Origin: JBBDSU01 sp040904825
Lineage (GTDB): Bacteria; Actinomycetota; Nitriliruptoria; Nitriliruptorales; Nitriliruptoraceae
Assembly: GCA_040904825.1 (NCBI GenBank)
Contig: JBBDSU010000055.1
Location: 1 to 21,425, forward strand
Direction: 5' to 3'
Length of the DNA: 21,425 nt
Part shown: positions 1 to 6,999 of the stretch, piece by piece
Layout: every line of letters begins with the position of its first letter
Numbering within the stretch: the stretch's first letter is position 1
Made by a program: the position numbers and the translations under genes
The notes under the pieces: generated by a model
Told to the model about the DNA's origin: nothing
Seen by the model: only the letters and a program-made list of their open reading frames with translations
Databases searched by the model: none

Positions 1-701
1 CGGAGACCAAGTATGCGCTGGGCAGCGTGCTCAACCACGTGCTGCTGCACCAGACAGTCATCGGTGAAGAAGCGCTCATCCAGATGGGCAAGGCCGGGGT
101 AAGCCCCGATCTGATCGTGGGATGCACCGGTGGCGGGTCGAACTTCGGCGGACTGTCATTCCCGTTTATCCGTGAGAAGATGGCTGGCCGCATGAATCCG
201 CGCATCCTGGCGGTCGAACCGTCATCGTGTCCGTCATTGACGAAAGGCGAGTACCGCTATGACTTTGGCGATCTTGCAGGCATGACGCCCCTGGTCAAGA
301 TGCACACCCTGGGCCATGATTTCATCCCTGACCCGATTCACGCGGGTGGGCTGCGTTACCACGGGATGTCACCGCTGATCAGCCACATGTATGAGCTCGG
401 GCTGATGGAGGCCGAGGCGCTCCCGCAGTCGGTGTGTTTCGACGCAGCGATCCGGTTTGCCCGCACCGAGGGCATCGTGCCAGCCCCGGAACCCACCCAT
501 GCAATCGCTGCTGCGGTCCGTGAAGCCGAAGCCTGCCGCGAGACGGGCGAGGAGAAGGTGATCCTGACCGCAGTCTGCGGTCACGGCCACTTCGACATGT
601 CGGCCTACGACGCCTACTTGAACGGCGAGCTGGTCGACTACGACCATCCGGCCGAGCGGATCGCCGAGGCGATGACACGGGTTCCCACGGTGGCCGGCTG
701 A
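1..701 (+). CDS. trpB: TrpB2-type tryptophan synthase beta chain, C-terminal part (5' end outside window)
   Basis: The frame is open from the left edge (first whole codon at 3) and ends at TGA 699-701, giving about 232 residues, roughly the C-terminal half of a PLP-dependent tryptophan synthase beta chain. The enzyme condenses indole with serine to make tryptophan. The visible part begins ETKYALGSVLNHVLLHQ and contains the glycine-rich PLP-phosphate loop GCTGGGSNFGG and, near the C-terminus, the segment TAVCGHGHFDM. The loop form and the insert with GGLRYHGMSPLISHMYELG match the TrpB2 branch, which often occurs without an adjacent trpA, rather than classical TrpB1. The catalytic lysine lies upstream of the window and cannot be checked. 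No trp gene follows; the next gene is convergent. Free-standing TrpB2 proteins may salvage indole or act on O-phosphoserine, so the physiological role is open. The family call is confident and the TrpB2 subtype likely. Confidence 0.88.
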   Translation, partial: ETKYALGSVLNHVLLHQTVIGEEALIQMGKAGVSPDLIVGCTGGGSNFGGLSFPFIREKMAGRMNPRILAVEPSSCPSLTKGEYRYDFGDLAGMTPLVKMHTLGHDFIPDPIHAGGLRYHGMSPLISHMYELGLMEAEALPQSVCFDAAIRFARTEGIVPAPEPTHAIAAAVREAEACRETGEEKVILTAVCGHGHFDMSAYDAYLNGELVDYDHPAERIAEAMTRVPTVAG

Positions 702-740
702 TCCGAACGCCAGCGACCACAGGCTGACATTGACTTGGCA

Positions 741-770
741 GCCACCGTTGATACTGCTCTCAACGGCGGT
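741..770. terminator. Candidate bidirectional hairpin between convergent genes
   Basis: CCGTTGA (745-751) and TCAACGG (760-766) form a perfect 7-bp inverted repeat with an 8-nt loop, extended by three more pairs (one G-T) after one mismatch. It lies in the gap between the trpB2 stop (701) and the stop of the minus-strand membrane protein (807). There is no clear U-tract, as is common in high-GC bacteria. The position supports a shared terminator; the modest stem keeps confidence low. Confidence 0.35.
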
Positions 771-806
771 CAACGACGGGCGACAGCGTTCCTGCGACGC
801 TCGGCA

Positions 807-3242
807 CTATCGCAGATCAGCCAACCGCCGCCTTGCTGTCGCTGCGCGCTGGCGCTGCCGTTCGTAGGTTGCCGCCAGTCGGACCAGCATTACGCCAACA
901 GCCGCAAACGTGATCCAGCGCGGCACAACTTCCCACACGACGCCGATTTGGGTGAGCGCGACCACGATGGCAGTCACGCTGCCGGCAATGACCGGTGACC
1001 GCCAGCCAACCTTCAAGCCGCCAGCCACCAGCGCGCCTGCCCCGATGGCCAGACCGAGTGCACGCCACAACGCCGCAGGGTCTCCGACCAACAACACAAG
1101 GCTCGGTACCAGTGCAATCACCATCGCTGGCCAGAGTTGCGCCGACGAACGGTTCGGCTGATGGATGATGCGACGGGCGAAGATCACGGCGACCACCACG
1201 CCCAGTGGCACGGTGAAGGCCTCAAGCGCATCGACGCGGCCACCGGCGACGACGACAAGCAGACCGAGCGCGACGAGGATGGTGCCGATCCACTCTCCCG
1301 CTTTGAGGTTGAATTCTGACAGCGCCAGCCATCCGGCGCCCGACGCGATCATGAGCAGGCCAAATGGTGTCGGCTGCGAGACTCCTGCGATGACCGCGAT
1401 GGTTCCGGCGCTGGCAACTATCGCCAGTGCCGCGCCGACGGTTTCACCTCGCCGACGGCAGCGATCTGCCGCCAACCATGCCGCGGTGTGGCTGGCGACC
1501 AGCGCGGCACAAATCTGGACAGCTCGCTCGGTTGACCAGGCTGGTATCAGGGCTGCAGCACCTGCCGCAGCCGTTCCGACCGCGAGCAACGCCACGACAA
1601 GACCCGCGCGACGTACCACCACTGGTATGCGCGTCGCTTCGCGGCCACGGACCGATCCCCATCCAACAAGCACTCCGGCCAACGAAGCCATCAGGAGAGT
1701 CGCTGAGTCGGGTGTTGCCAGCACGATGCCTACGACAACGGCGCCGAGCGATGTGACTATTCCTACAGCGCGCGAGACATGCAGCCAATGCGCCAGACCT
1801 ATCGACACCAGCGCAAAGGCCGTCATCACGATCCAACCCATGGACTGATCAGCGACAGCGAGGCTGGCGACCACAACCGACGCAGCCACAAGATGCGGAT
1901 GGCGCCGGACACGGCGCAGCGCCATCAGCGCAACCGCCCCGGCGGCAACCGCAGCGAGTCCCCAGGGATCAGATCGAGGAACGACGAGCCCTGCCGGTGT
2001 CGCCGCAAGCTCAATTGCTCCACGGAACACAAATCCGGCCGCGAACAACGCCACGCCGACCGCCGCTGGCGCGCTACCAGCCACGAGTGCCCATCTGATC
2101 TGCCCGGTCATCCTGTCAGCGACATGAACGACTACGGCAACCAGGACCCCAGTCGCTGCGACAGTTATCGCAGGGCCGCTCCCCAGCCATCTCACCGAAC
2201 CATCGACCGGAACCGATGCAGCGACGATGGCGCCAACAGATGCTGTCGCAACCAACACGCCGGGGGCGACCGCCACACGGTGATAAACCCAGCCCGACTC
2301 CATCCATGGACCTGCCGCGATCCCGAGTACCAGTACCGCGATGAGCGCCACGATGGCCCCGTCGCCGATCTCGACGTTCGCGGCGATGATTCCAACTGCG
2401 TTGGCGAGACCGATCAACGTCATCCAGGCCAGCGCGCCCATGATCACAAGACTTCGGGTAGCACCCCGACGCCATGCCCATGCGGCAGCCATGCTGACCA
2501 CGACAGATGCAGCGCCGGCGAGACCGAACCCGGCCAGACCCAGGCCACCATCGATAGTGACCGCGATGGTGGCGGAAACGGCAACGGCAAGGGTGGCGAT
2601 CGCGCCGGTCCAATTGGCGCCCCGTAGAGCGAACCGAACAAGAATCCAGGCGACTACCGCAACGGCTACCCCGGCAACGGGAACGACGTATGCACCAAAG
2701 TCATATAGGCCTGATCGCTGGACCGCGATGACATCGACCGCCGCAAGCAATGACGCCAGCACACCGACGGCGGCGGCCACTACCGGCAACGACCGACGGT
2801 GCATGGCAATGCCAGCAACGACGGCTCCAGCAGTAACCGCGAACAAGATGGCGGCTTGGGCAACCAGCGGCAGCCTCGTCCACGTCATTGCAGTGAACAC
2901 AGCCGCTGCGGCGATCAACAGTGCAACGCCTGCGGCCGCGAGCAGCACCACGACAACAGGCCGTCCGTCACGTTGTTGTGATCGCTGCGCCGAAGCGTTG
3001 GCCTCCTGGCGGGGCGGCAGCGTCCCTTGTGAGGATGGAGTGCCCGGGGCCGATGGCCCTGGCAACGATGAGGGCGACGACGGGGCAACTGGAGCGACAG
3101 GCGGAGGTTGAGCTGAGCGCGTCGGCGCGGGTGCGGCGGCTCGTGGCTGACCCACAGGCGGCGGCAAACTACGGGGCGCACCGACTGGAGGAGGCAGCAG
3201 CCCATCGGGCGACATCCCAGACTTGTTCTCGTCGGTCGGCAT
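807..3242 (-). CDS. Very large polytopic membrane protein, SCO7613-like, function unknown
   Basis: This is an 811-residue protein. Residues 1 to about 90 are rich in Pro, Ser and Ala and contain two copies of LPPPVG; this part is probably cytoplasmic and disordered. The rest is an almost continuous run of hydrophobic segments, by eye about 20 or more membrane spans, ending in a basic tail (YERQRQRAATARRRLADLR). The segment RRSLPVVAAAVGVLASLLAAVD with the following GLYDF resembles the repeated motif of actinobacterial membrane proteins annotated as having an SCO7613 C-terminal domain, whose function is unknown. The usual N-terminal zinc ribbon of that group is not visible. The start is chosen at ATG 3242-3240, preceded on the minus strand by GGAGAGGG at suitable spacing. 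It is a single gene, convergent with trpB2 and divergent from the lipoprotein gene. The coding call is firm; the family assignment is tentative. Confidence 0.8.
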   Translation of the reverse strand: MPTDENKSGMSPDGLLPPPVGAPRSLPPPVGQPRAAAPAPTRSAQPPPVAPVAPSSPSSLPGPSAPGTPSSQGTLPPRQEANASAQRSQQRDGRPVVVVLLAAAGVALLIAAAAVFTAMTWTRLPLVAQAAILFAVTAGAVVAGIAMHRRSLPVVAAAVGVLASLLAAVDVIAVQRSGLYDFGAYVVPVAGVAVAVVAWILVRFALRGANWTGAIATLAVAVSATIAVTIDGGLGLAGFGLAGAASVVVSMAAAWAWRRGATRSLVIMGALAWMTLIGLANAVGIIAANVEIGDGAIVALIAVLVLGIAAGPWMESGWVYHRVAVAPGVLVATASVGAIVAASVPVDGSVRWLGSGPAITVAATGVLVAVVVHVADRMTGQIRWALVAGSAPAAVGVALFAAGFVFRGAIELAATPAGLVVPRSDPWGLAAVAAGAVALMALRRVRRHPHLVAASVVVASLAVADQSMGWIVMTAFALVSIGLAHWLHVSRAVGIVTSLGAVVVGIVLATPDSATLLMASLAGVLVGWGSVRGREATRIPVVVRRAGLVVALLAVGTAAAGAAALIPAWSTERAVQICAALVASHTAAWLAADRCRRRGETVGAALAIVASAGTIAVIAGVSQPTPFGLLMIASGAGWLALSEFNLKAGEWIGTILVALGLLVVVAGGRVDALEAFTVPLGVVVAVIFARRIIHQPNRSSAQLWPAMVIALVPSLVLLVGDPAALWRALGLAIGAGALVAGGLKVGWRSPVIAGSVTAIVVALTQIGVVWEVVPRWITFAAVGVMLVRLAATYERQRQRAATARRRLADLR

Positions 3243-3505
3243 GGTGCCCTCTCCGTCTGTCGCGCCATCGCGATGTCACGGTCGCCGCACTCGGAATATG
3301 GCCGGGCACCGATTCGAGCGCCTGTGACTGAACGAACGGCCTATTGTCGCACGTGGCAAGCCGAATGGACATGCGGGACCATTTCCTGTGGACAAAAGCG
3401 TCGCGTTGACCAACGATCTCATTGCGAGCTTCACAGCACGCGCAACCATGCCGGTTGCCACGACGTCTCACTATCGAGATGCCGCACTACCCACGGAGGC
3501 TCGCG

Positions 3506-3901
3506 ATGATCGCTCACGGTTCACGGAGCGCAACGGGCCAGATTGCACTCGTCCTGGCGCTGGCCGCAGTCTTGGCCGCATGCGCTACGACGTCGCCCGA
3601 CCCTTCACCTGACGAGCTTGCAACTGAGGTTCCGGCGCCACCCCCAAATGACCTCGAAGCCGACCTCGATGAAGATGCTGCCAGGGACAACGCCCGAGCC
3701 CTTCTGGGACTGCCTGAAGAGTCGTTCGAAGAGTCACCGATGCGTCGCATCGTTCGACGCGGCGACGAGCACTTCGCCGTGACGATGGATCTGCGACCCG
3801 GCAGGCAGAACGTGGAGCTTGATGACGATGGTTCAGGGACCTACGTCGTCACCAAAGTCGTCATCGAAACGATGGACGGTGACAACATCGTCGTCGAGTA
3901 G
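3506..3901 (+). CDS. Secreted lipoprotein with I78-like peptidase-inhibitor domain
   Basis: This is a 131-residue protein. The start is ATG 3506, with GGAGG at 3495-3499 six bases upstream; a longer in-frame extension lacks such support. Residues 1-25 form a lipoprotein signal peptide with a basic head, a hydrophobic core and lipobox LAAC, so Cys26 is the predicted lipid-modified residue. Residues 27 to about 58 are a Pro/Asp/Glu-rich linker. Residues 59-125 resemble the inhibitor I78 family: NARALLGLPEE, then RIVRRGDE, then VTMDLRPGRQNVELDDDG, matching the family's pattern of a start helix, an arginine-glycine-acidic turn and a DxRxxRxNxExDxDG core. I78 proteins inhibit serine proteases. I infer that this one sits on the outer face of the membrane and protects the cell from such enzymes. 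The I78 match is by eye, and a structural homologue without inhibitor activity is possible. Confidence 0.78.
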   Translation: MIAHGSRSATGQIALVLALAAVLAACATTSPDPSPDELATEVPAPPPNDLEADLDEDAARDNARALLGLPEESFEESPMRRIVRRGDEHFAVTMDLRPGRQNVELDDDGSGTYVVTKVVIETMDGDNIVVE

Positions 3902-3918
3902 TCCAGTCCGAACGCAGC

Positions 3919-3952
3919 TTGTCGCTGGGCGGTCAGATCCGCCCAGCGACAA
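3919..3952. terminator. Strong bidirectional terminator hairpin
   Basis: TTGTCGCTGGGCGG (3919-3932) and CCGCCCAGCGACAA (3939-3952) form a perfect 14-bp stem around a 6-nt loop. The repeat starts 17 bases after the lipoprotein stop and ends two bases from the M20 hydrolase stop (3957-3955, minus strand). This is the expected place for a shared terminator of two convergent genes. The stem's outer AA/TT bases would give only a short U-run on either transcript. Confidence 0.85.
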
Positions 3953-3954
3953 CA

Positions 3955-5268
3955 TCAACGGTCCAGGCTGACCACATCGATAACCCCGCCCGTGGCCTCG
4001 AACTCATCACGCATGGCCGTCAAGAGGGCGTCATCTGCCAGGACGTCTGCTGCGGTCCGGGCCAAGGCCACGGCCGCATCCACGATCGCCTGATCCGCCT
4101 GCGCTGTGATGGAAGCCTTCGCCATCGCCAAGCTGTGGCCGCCCACCGAACGGTCAGTGATCGCGATGGTGGGGTGAATCGCGGGAATCCGGACACTGAT
4201 GTTGCCGAGGTCGGTGGAGCCGCCCTGCCGAGTCCCAGAGCGCCTGACCTCTCGGCCACGGTCACTCATTGCCGCCCGATATCGCGACGCGAGGTGCCGA
4301 TTCGAGCGCACCGGCATGAACATCGGGAGCGGATCCCACGTCAGCTCAGCCCGGGTGCCGGTGATCTCGGCAGCCGACTTCAGGATCCGCTCAACCCGGT
4401 CGGTCAGCTCATCGACCGTCGGGATTGTCGGCGAGCGCAGGAAGAACCAGGCTGAAGCTTGCGACGCAATCACGCTCGGCCGCTTGCCGCCGTCGGTGAT
4501 GACTCCGTGAAGACGTTCTTCGGGAAGGATGTGCTGCCGCAACTGGGCTATCGACTGGTAAGCGGTTACGACGGCATCCAACGGGTTGCGTGCCATGAAC
4601 GGAGTCGAAGCCGCGTGAGAGGACAGTCCGTGGTAGGTCACTTGGACCTGCCGCATGGCGATACGTCGAGCCTCGGTATGGTCGGCCTTGCCCGGATGGA
4701 CCATGATCGCCGCGTCGACATCATCAAATCCGCCGCGGCGGGCGATGAACTCCTTGCCGCCACCGCCCTCCTCAGCCGGCGTGCCGATGAGCGACACCCT
4801 CCCTCCGAGCTGTCCAACGAATGGAGCGACCCCCAGGAAGGCTCCCACCGCCGACGCGCAGATGATGTTGTGCCCACATCCGTGACCAACATCAGGAAGA
4901 GCGTCGTACTCGGCCAGGATGGCCACGTGCGGCTTGCCCTCTCCGACGGTCGCCCGAAAAGAGGTGGCCAACTCCCACGTTCCGACGTCAATGTCATGGC
5001 CCTGATCGCGAATCAGGTCGGCAACCGTCGCAGCAGCGAAATGTTCCTCGAAGTTCAGCTCAGGGTGGGCATGAATCGCGTGTGACAGAGCGAAAAGAGA
5101 CTCTGCACGTGACTCAACCTCTGGAACGATGCCAGCAATCACCTCTTTGGGTGCACCCTCGAACGGCGTCGCTTCGACTTCGTCCCAGGACAGTGCTCGT
5201 TCGAGCTCACCGCTCATAAAGCGCTGATAGGACTCTGGAGCGGAAGGGGCGTCGGGCTGATCCGTCAT
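3955..5268 (-). CDS. M20 family metallo-amidohydrolase (AbgB/PM20D2-like)
   Basis: This is a 437-residue cytoplasmic zinc peptidase/amidohydrolase of clan MH. Visible family motifs are HAIHAHPELNFEE (63-75), ILAEYDALPDVGHGCGHN (117-134, with the metal-binding Cys131/His133 region), TPAEEGGGGK (163-172, catalytic-base Glu pair), MVHPGKADHTE (189-199), LSSHAA (215-220, dimerisation-domain histidine) and GGHS (376-379). The sequence resembles the AbgB/PM20D2 branch, which hydrolyses p-aminobenzoyl-glutamate or beta-alanyl-type dipeptides, more than carboxypeptidase G2 or DapE. The start is ATG 5268-5266, with AGGAG eight bases upstream on the minus strand. An upstream in-frame extension of 61 codons reads as non-coding. 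The gene is divergent from the molybdenum hydroxylase operon, so the two may share a regulatory region and perhaps one catabolic pathway for a nitrogen compound, but the substrate is unknown. Confidence 0.9.
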   Translation of the reverse strand: MTDQPDAPSAPESYQRFMSGELERALSWDEVEATPFEGAPKEVIAGIVPEVESRAESLFALSHAIHAHPELNFEEHFAAATVADLIRDQGHDIDVGTWELATSFRATVGEGKPHVAILAEYDALPDVGHGCGHNIICASAVGAFLGVAPFVGQLGGRVSLIGTPAEEGGGGKEFIARRGGFDDVDAAIMVHPGKADHTEARRIAMRQVQVTYHGLSSHAASTPFMARNPLDAVVTAYQSIAQLRQHILPEERLHGVITDGGKRPSVIASQASAWFFLRSPTIPTVDELTDRVERILKSAAEITGTRAELTWDPLPMFMPVRSNRHLASRYRAAMSDRGREVRRSGTRQGGSTDLGNISVRIPAIHPTIAITDRSVGGHSLAMAKASITAQADQAIVDAAVALARTAADVLADDALLTAMRDEFEATGGVIDVVSLDR

Positions 5269-5638
5269 CTTGCATACTCCTAGAGCGAGAGTGCAGAAAG
5301 CGCCGGAAGCGGCTGACGCTCGCACATGCGAACGATGGGCTTGCCCGGTGCAACGCACTCCACTGGACGCGTTCCGCGGTCGCCACACCCTAACGAACTC
5401 CACAACGACAAAATGAGGTGTGGCCATTTGCAACATTCCGGCGGACTTCAAGGTCCAGCCATTGCGGCACGGATCCGTTGTGCGGCACTGTGCTCAAGGC
5501 TGGCGGACCGGAATGATCGCGATCGCACCGCTGGCTTCACTTCGTATCGACCCGCACGAAACGGTAAGTTGCCTCCCAACGCCACGTTCGCGCGCCAATT
5601 CTTGGGTGTGCAGATGCGTCGGCTTGGGAGGAGACGGG
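5269..5638. promoter_or_regulatory. 370-bp divergent intergenic region with candidate operator palindromes
   Basis: This region separates the minus-strand M20 gene from the hydroxylase operon and should hold both promoters. I see no convincing -35/-10 pair. It holds short symmetrical elements: TCGCA-CA-TGCGA (5320-5331), GTGC-AAC-GCAC (5348-5358) and GTGC-G-GCAC (5480-5488). The last overlaps the second copy of a direct repeat TGCGGCAC (5463-5470 and 5481-5488, 18 bases apart, close to two helical turns minus three bases). GCGATCGC occurs at 5519-5526. These could bind a regulator, but short palindromes are common in high-GC DNA. The region has no supported gene. Confidence 0.35.
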
Positions 5639-6514
5639 ATGACCATCGGTACCTACATCGCTCCAGCGTCGCTCGATGAGGCCGTCGCGGCACTGGAGGA
5701 CGGGTCAGCGATCCCATTCGCCGGAGGCACCGACATCATTCCTCAGACGATGACCGGCCGCGACGTGCCGGCCGTCGTTGACATCAAGCGACTCGATGAA
5801 CTCAATGTGATCGAGCGGCGCGACGATGCTTGGATCATCGGCGCAGGCGTTGCCTGCTATCGCCTCGGTGCCCACGAAGCGCTCAAGAACGCGTTCCCTG
5901 GACTGGTGGAGGCAGCCTCTCTGATCGGCTCAACCCAGATCCAAGGTCGCGCCACCATCGGTGGCAATGTCGGCAACGCCTCCCCCGCCGCCGACACGGT
6001 GCCCGCACTGCTGGCCAACCGCGCGACAGTCGACATCATCGGCCCCGACGGCTTCCGCACCATCCCCATCGACGAGGTCATCACCGGCCCTGGTTCGACC
6101 TCGCTGACACCTGGCGAGTTCATGGTCAGGTTTGTCCTGCCGATTCGAAACGGAGCGATGGACGCAGGCTTGCGCTTCATCCCGCGGACTGAGATGGACA
6201 TCGCGGTTGCCAACGCCGCCGCAAGCATCGCGCTGGACGCCGATGGAAAATGCGCGTCGGCGGACATTGCCATCGGAGGCGTCGGTCCTCGTGCACTGCA
6301 TCTTCCTGACGCCGGAGCAGCCCTTGTCGGCGCATCGGCACTTGACGACGAGATCTTGGACCGTGTCGCAGACGCGTGCCGAGTCGCAGCAGACCCCATC
6401 GATGACAAGCGTGGAACCGTCGCCTACCGACGACACGCCATCGGCGTCCTGGCAACCCGCGCAACCCGCATCGCCTGGCAGCGCGCCAACACCTTGCGTG
6501 AGGAGCAAGCATGA
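5639..6514 (+). CDS. Molybdenum hydroxylase, FAD-binding medium subunit (CoxM/XdhB-like)
   Basis: This 291-residue protein is the FAD subunit of a xanthine dehydrogenase/CO dehydrogenase-family enzyme. It passes electrons from the iron-sulfur subunit to an acceptor. The two FAD-pyrophosphate loops are AGGTDIIP (28-35) and IGGNVGNASPAADTVPAL (107-124), followed by the FAD-binding domain (to about 170) and the CO-dehydrogenase-flavoprotein C-terminal domain with IAIGGVGPRAL. The length is normal for the family. The start is ATG 5639, with GGGAGGAG at 5626-5633; an open frame continuing 73 codons upstream has no family similarity and no comparable ribosome site. The stop overlaps the next start in ATGA (6511-6514), so the three subunits are translationally coupled. 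No key motif is missing. Confidence 0.93.
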   Translation: MTIGTYIAPASLDEAVAALEDGSAIPFAGGTDIIPQTMTGRDVPAVVDIKRLDELNVIERRDDAWIIGAGVACYRLGAHEALKNAFPGLVEAASLIGSTQIQGRATIGGNVGNASPAADTVPALLANRATVDIIGPDGFRTIPIDEVITGPGSTSLTPGEFMVRFVLPIRNGAMDAGLRFIPRTEMDIAVANAAASIALDADGKCASADIAIGGVGPRALHLPDAGAALVGASALDDEILDRVADACRVAADPIDDKRGTVAYRRHAIGVLATRATRIAWQRANTLREEQA

Positions 6515-6999
6515 AGCATCACGTGACGACATCGATCAACGGCACCCCAACCGAAGTGTTGGTGGACGCCGGGGAAACAGTGCTCGAAGTGCTGCGCGAC
6601 CAATTGAAGCTGACTGGGTCCAAAGAAGGCTGCGCGACTGGAGACTGTGGCGCGTGCACTGTCATGGTCGACGATGTCCCGGTGTGCTCATGCCTGATGC
6701 TGGCGCCCGAACTCGACGGCCATCACGTGAGAACGGTGGAGGGAATTGCCGAAGATGGCACGTTGCACCCCGTGCAACAGAAGCTCCTTGAGCACGCTGG
6801 ATTGCAGTGCGGCATCTGCACCCCCGGATTCATCGTTGCCGCCGTTGCACTGTTGGAACAGCATCCGGATCCCACTGAAGAGGACATCCGGTACTGGCTC
6901 GCAGGCAACCTGTGCAGATGCACCGGGTACGACAAGATCATCCGGGCGGTCCAAGACGCCGCGAAGGTCGTCAACGCCAATCAAGGGAGTATGCGATGA
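6511..6999 (+). CDS. Molybdenum hydroxylase, [2Fe-2S] small subunit (CoxS/XdhC-like)
   Basis: This 162-residue protein carries two [2Fe-2S] clusters. The N-terminal plant-ferredoxin-like domain has Cys41, Cys46, Cys49 and Cys61 (CATGDCGACTV and CSC). The C-terminal four-helix domain has Cys100, Cys103, Cys135 and Cys137 (QCGICTPG and NLCRCTGY). All eight ligands are present. In the complex it relays electrons from the molybdenum centre of the large subunit to FAD in the medium subunit. It starts inside the stop of the FAD subunit gene (ATGA), and its own stop TGA 6997-6999 overlaps the start of the large subunit. The M-S-L gene order (FAD, Fe-S, Mo) is that of CO dehydrogenase-type operons. 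Confidence 0.95.
   Translation: MKHHVTTSINGTPTEVLVDAGETVLEVLRDQLKLTGSKEGCATGDCGACTVMVDDVPVCSCLMLAPELDGHHVRTVEGIAEDGTLHPVQQKLLEHAGLQCGICTPGFIVAAVALLEQHPDPTEEDIRYWLAGNLCRCTGYDKIIRAVQDAAKVVNANQGSMR

Noticed and set aside
1779..2627. 282-codon plus-strand ORF, and other long plus-strand ORFs between 735 and 3331
   Set aside because: They are antisense to the 811-residue membrane protein; their translations are rich in Arg, His and Cys or in Ala/Thr with no domain, as expected from shadow frames in high-GC DNA.
5269..5451. 61-codon N-terminal extension of the M20 hydrolase
   Set aside because: It lies in the divergent intergenic region and is not family-like; ATG 5268-5266 has AGGAG at good spacing.
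5519..5526. GCGATCGC octamer as a HIP1-like repeat element
   Set aside because: It is a single copy in the intergenic region and such octamers are expected by chance in GC-rich DNA; kept only as a note in the regulatory feature.
5420..5638. 73-codon N-terminal extension of the hydroxylase FAD subunit
   Set aside because: It has no family similarity, is odd in composition, and the ATG at 5639 has a strong GGGAGGAG site and matches the normal N-terminus.
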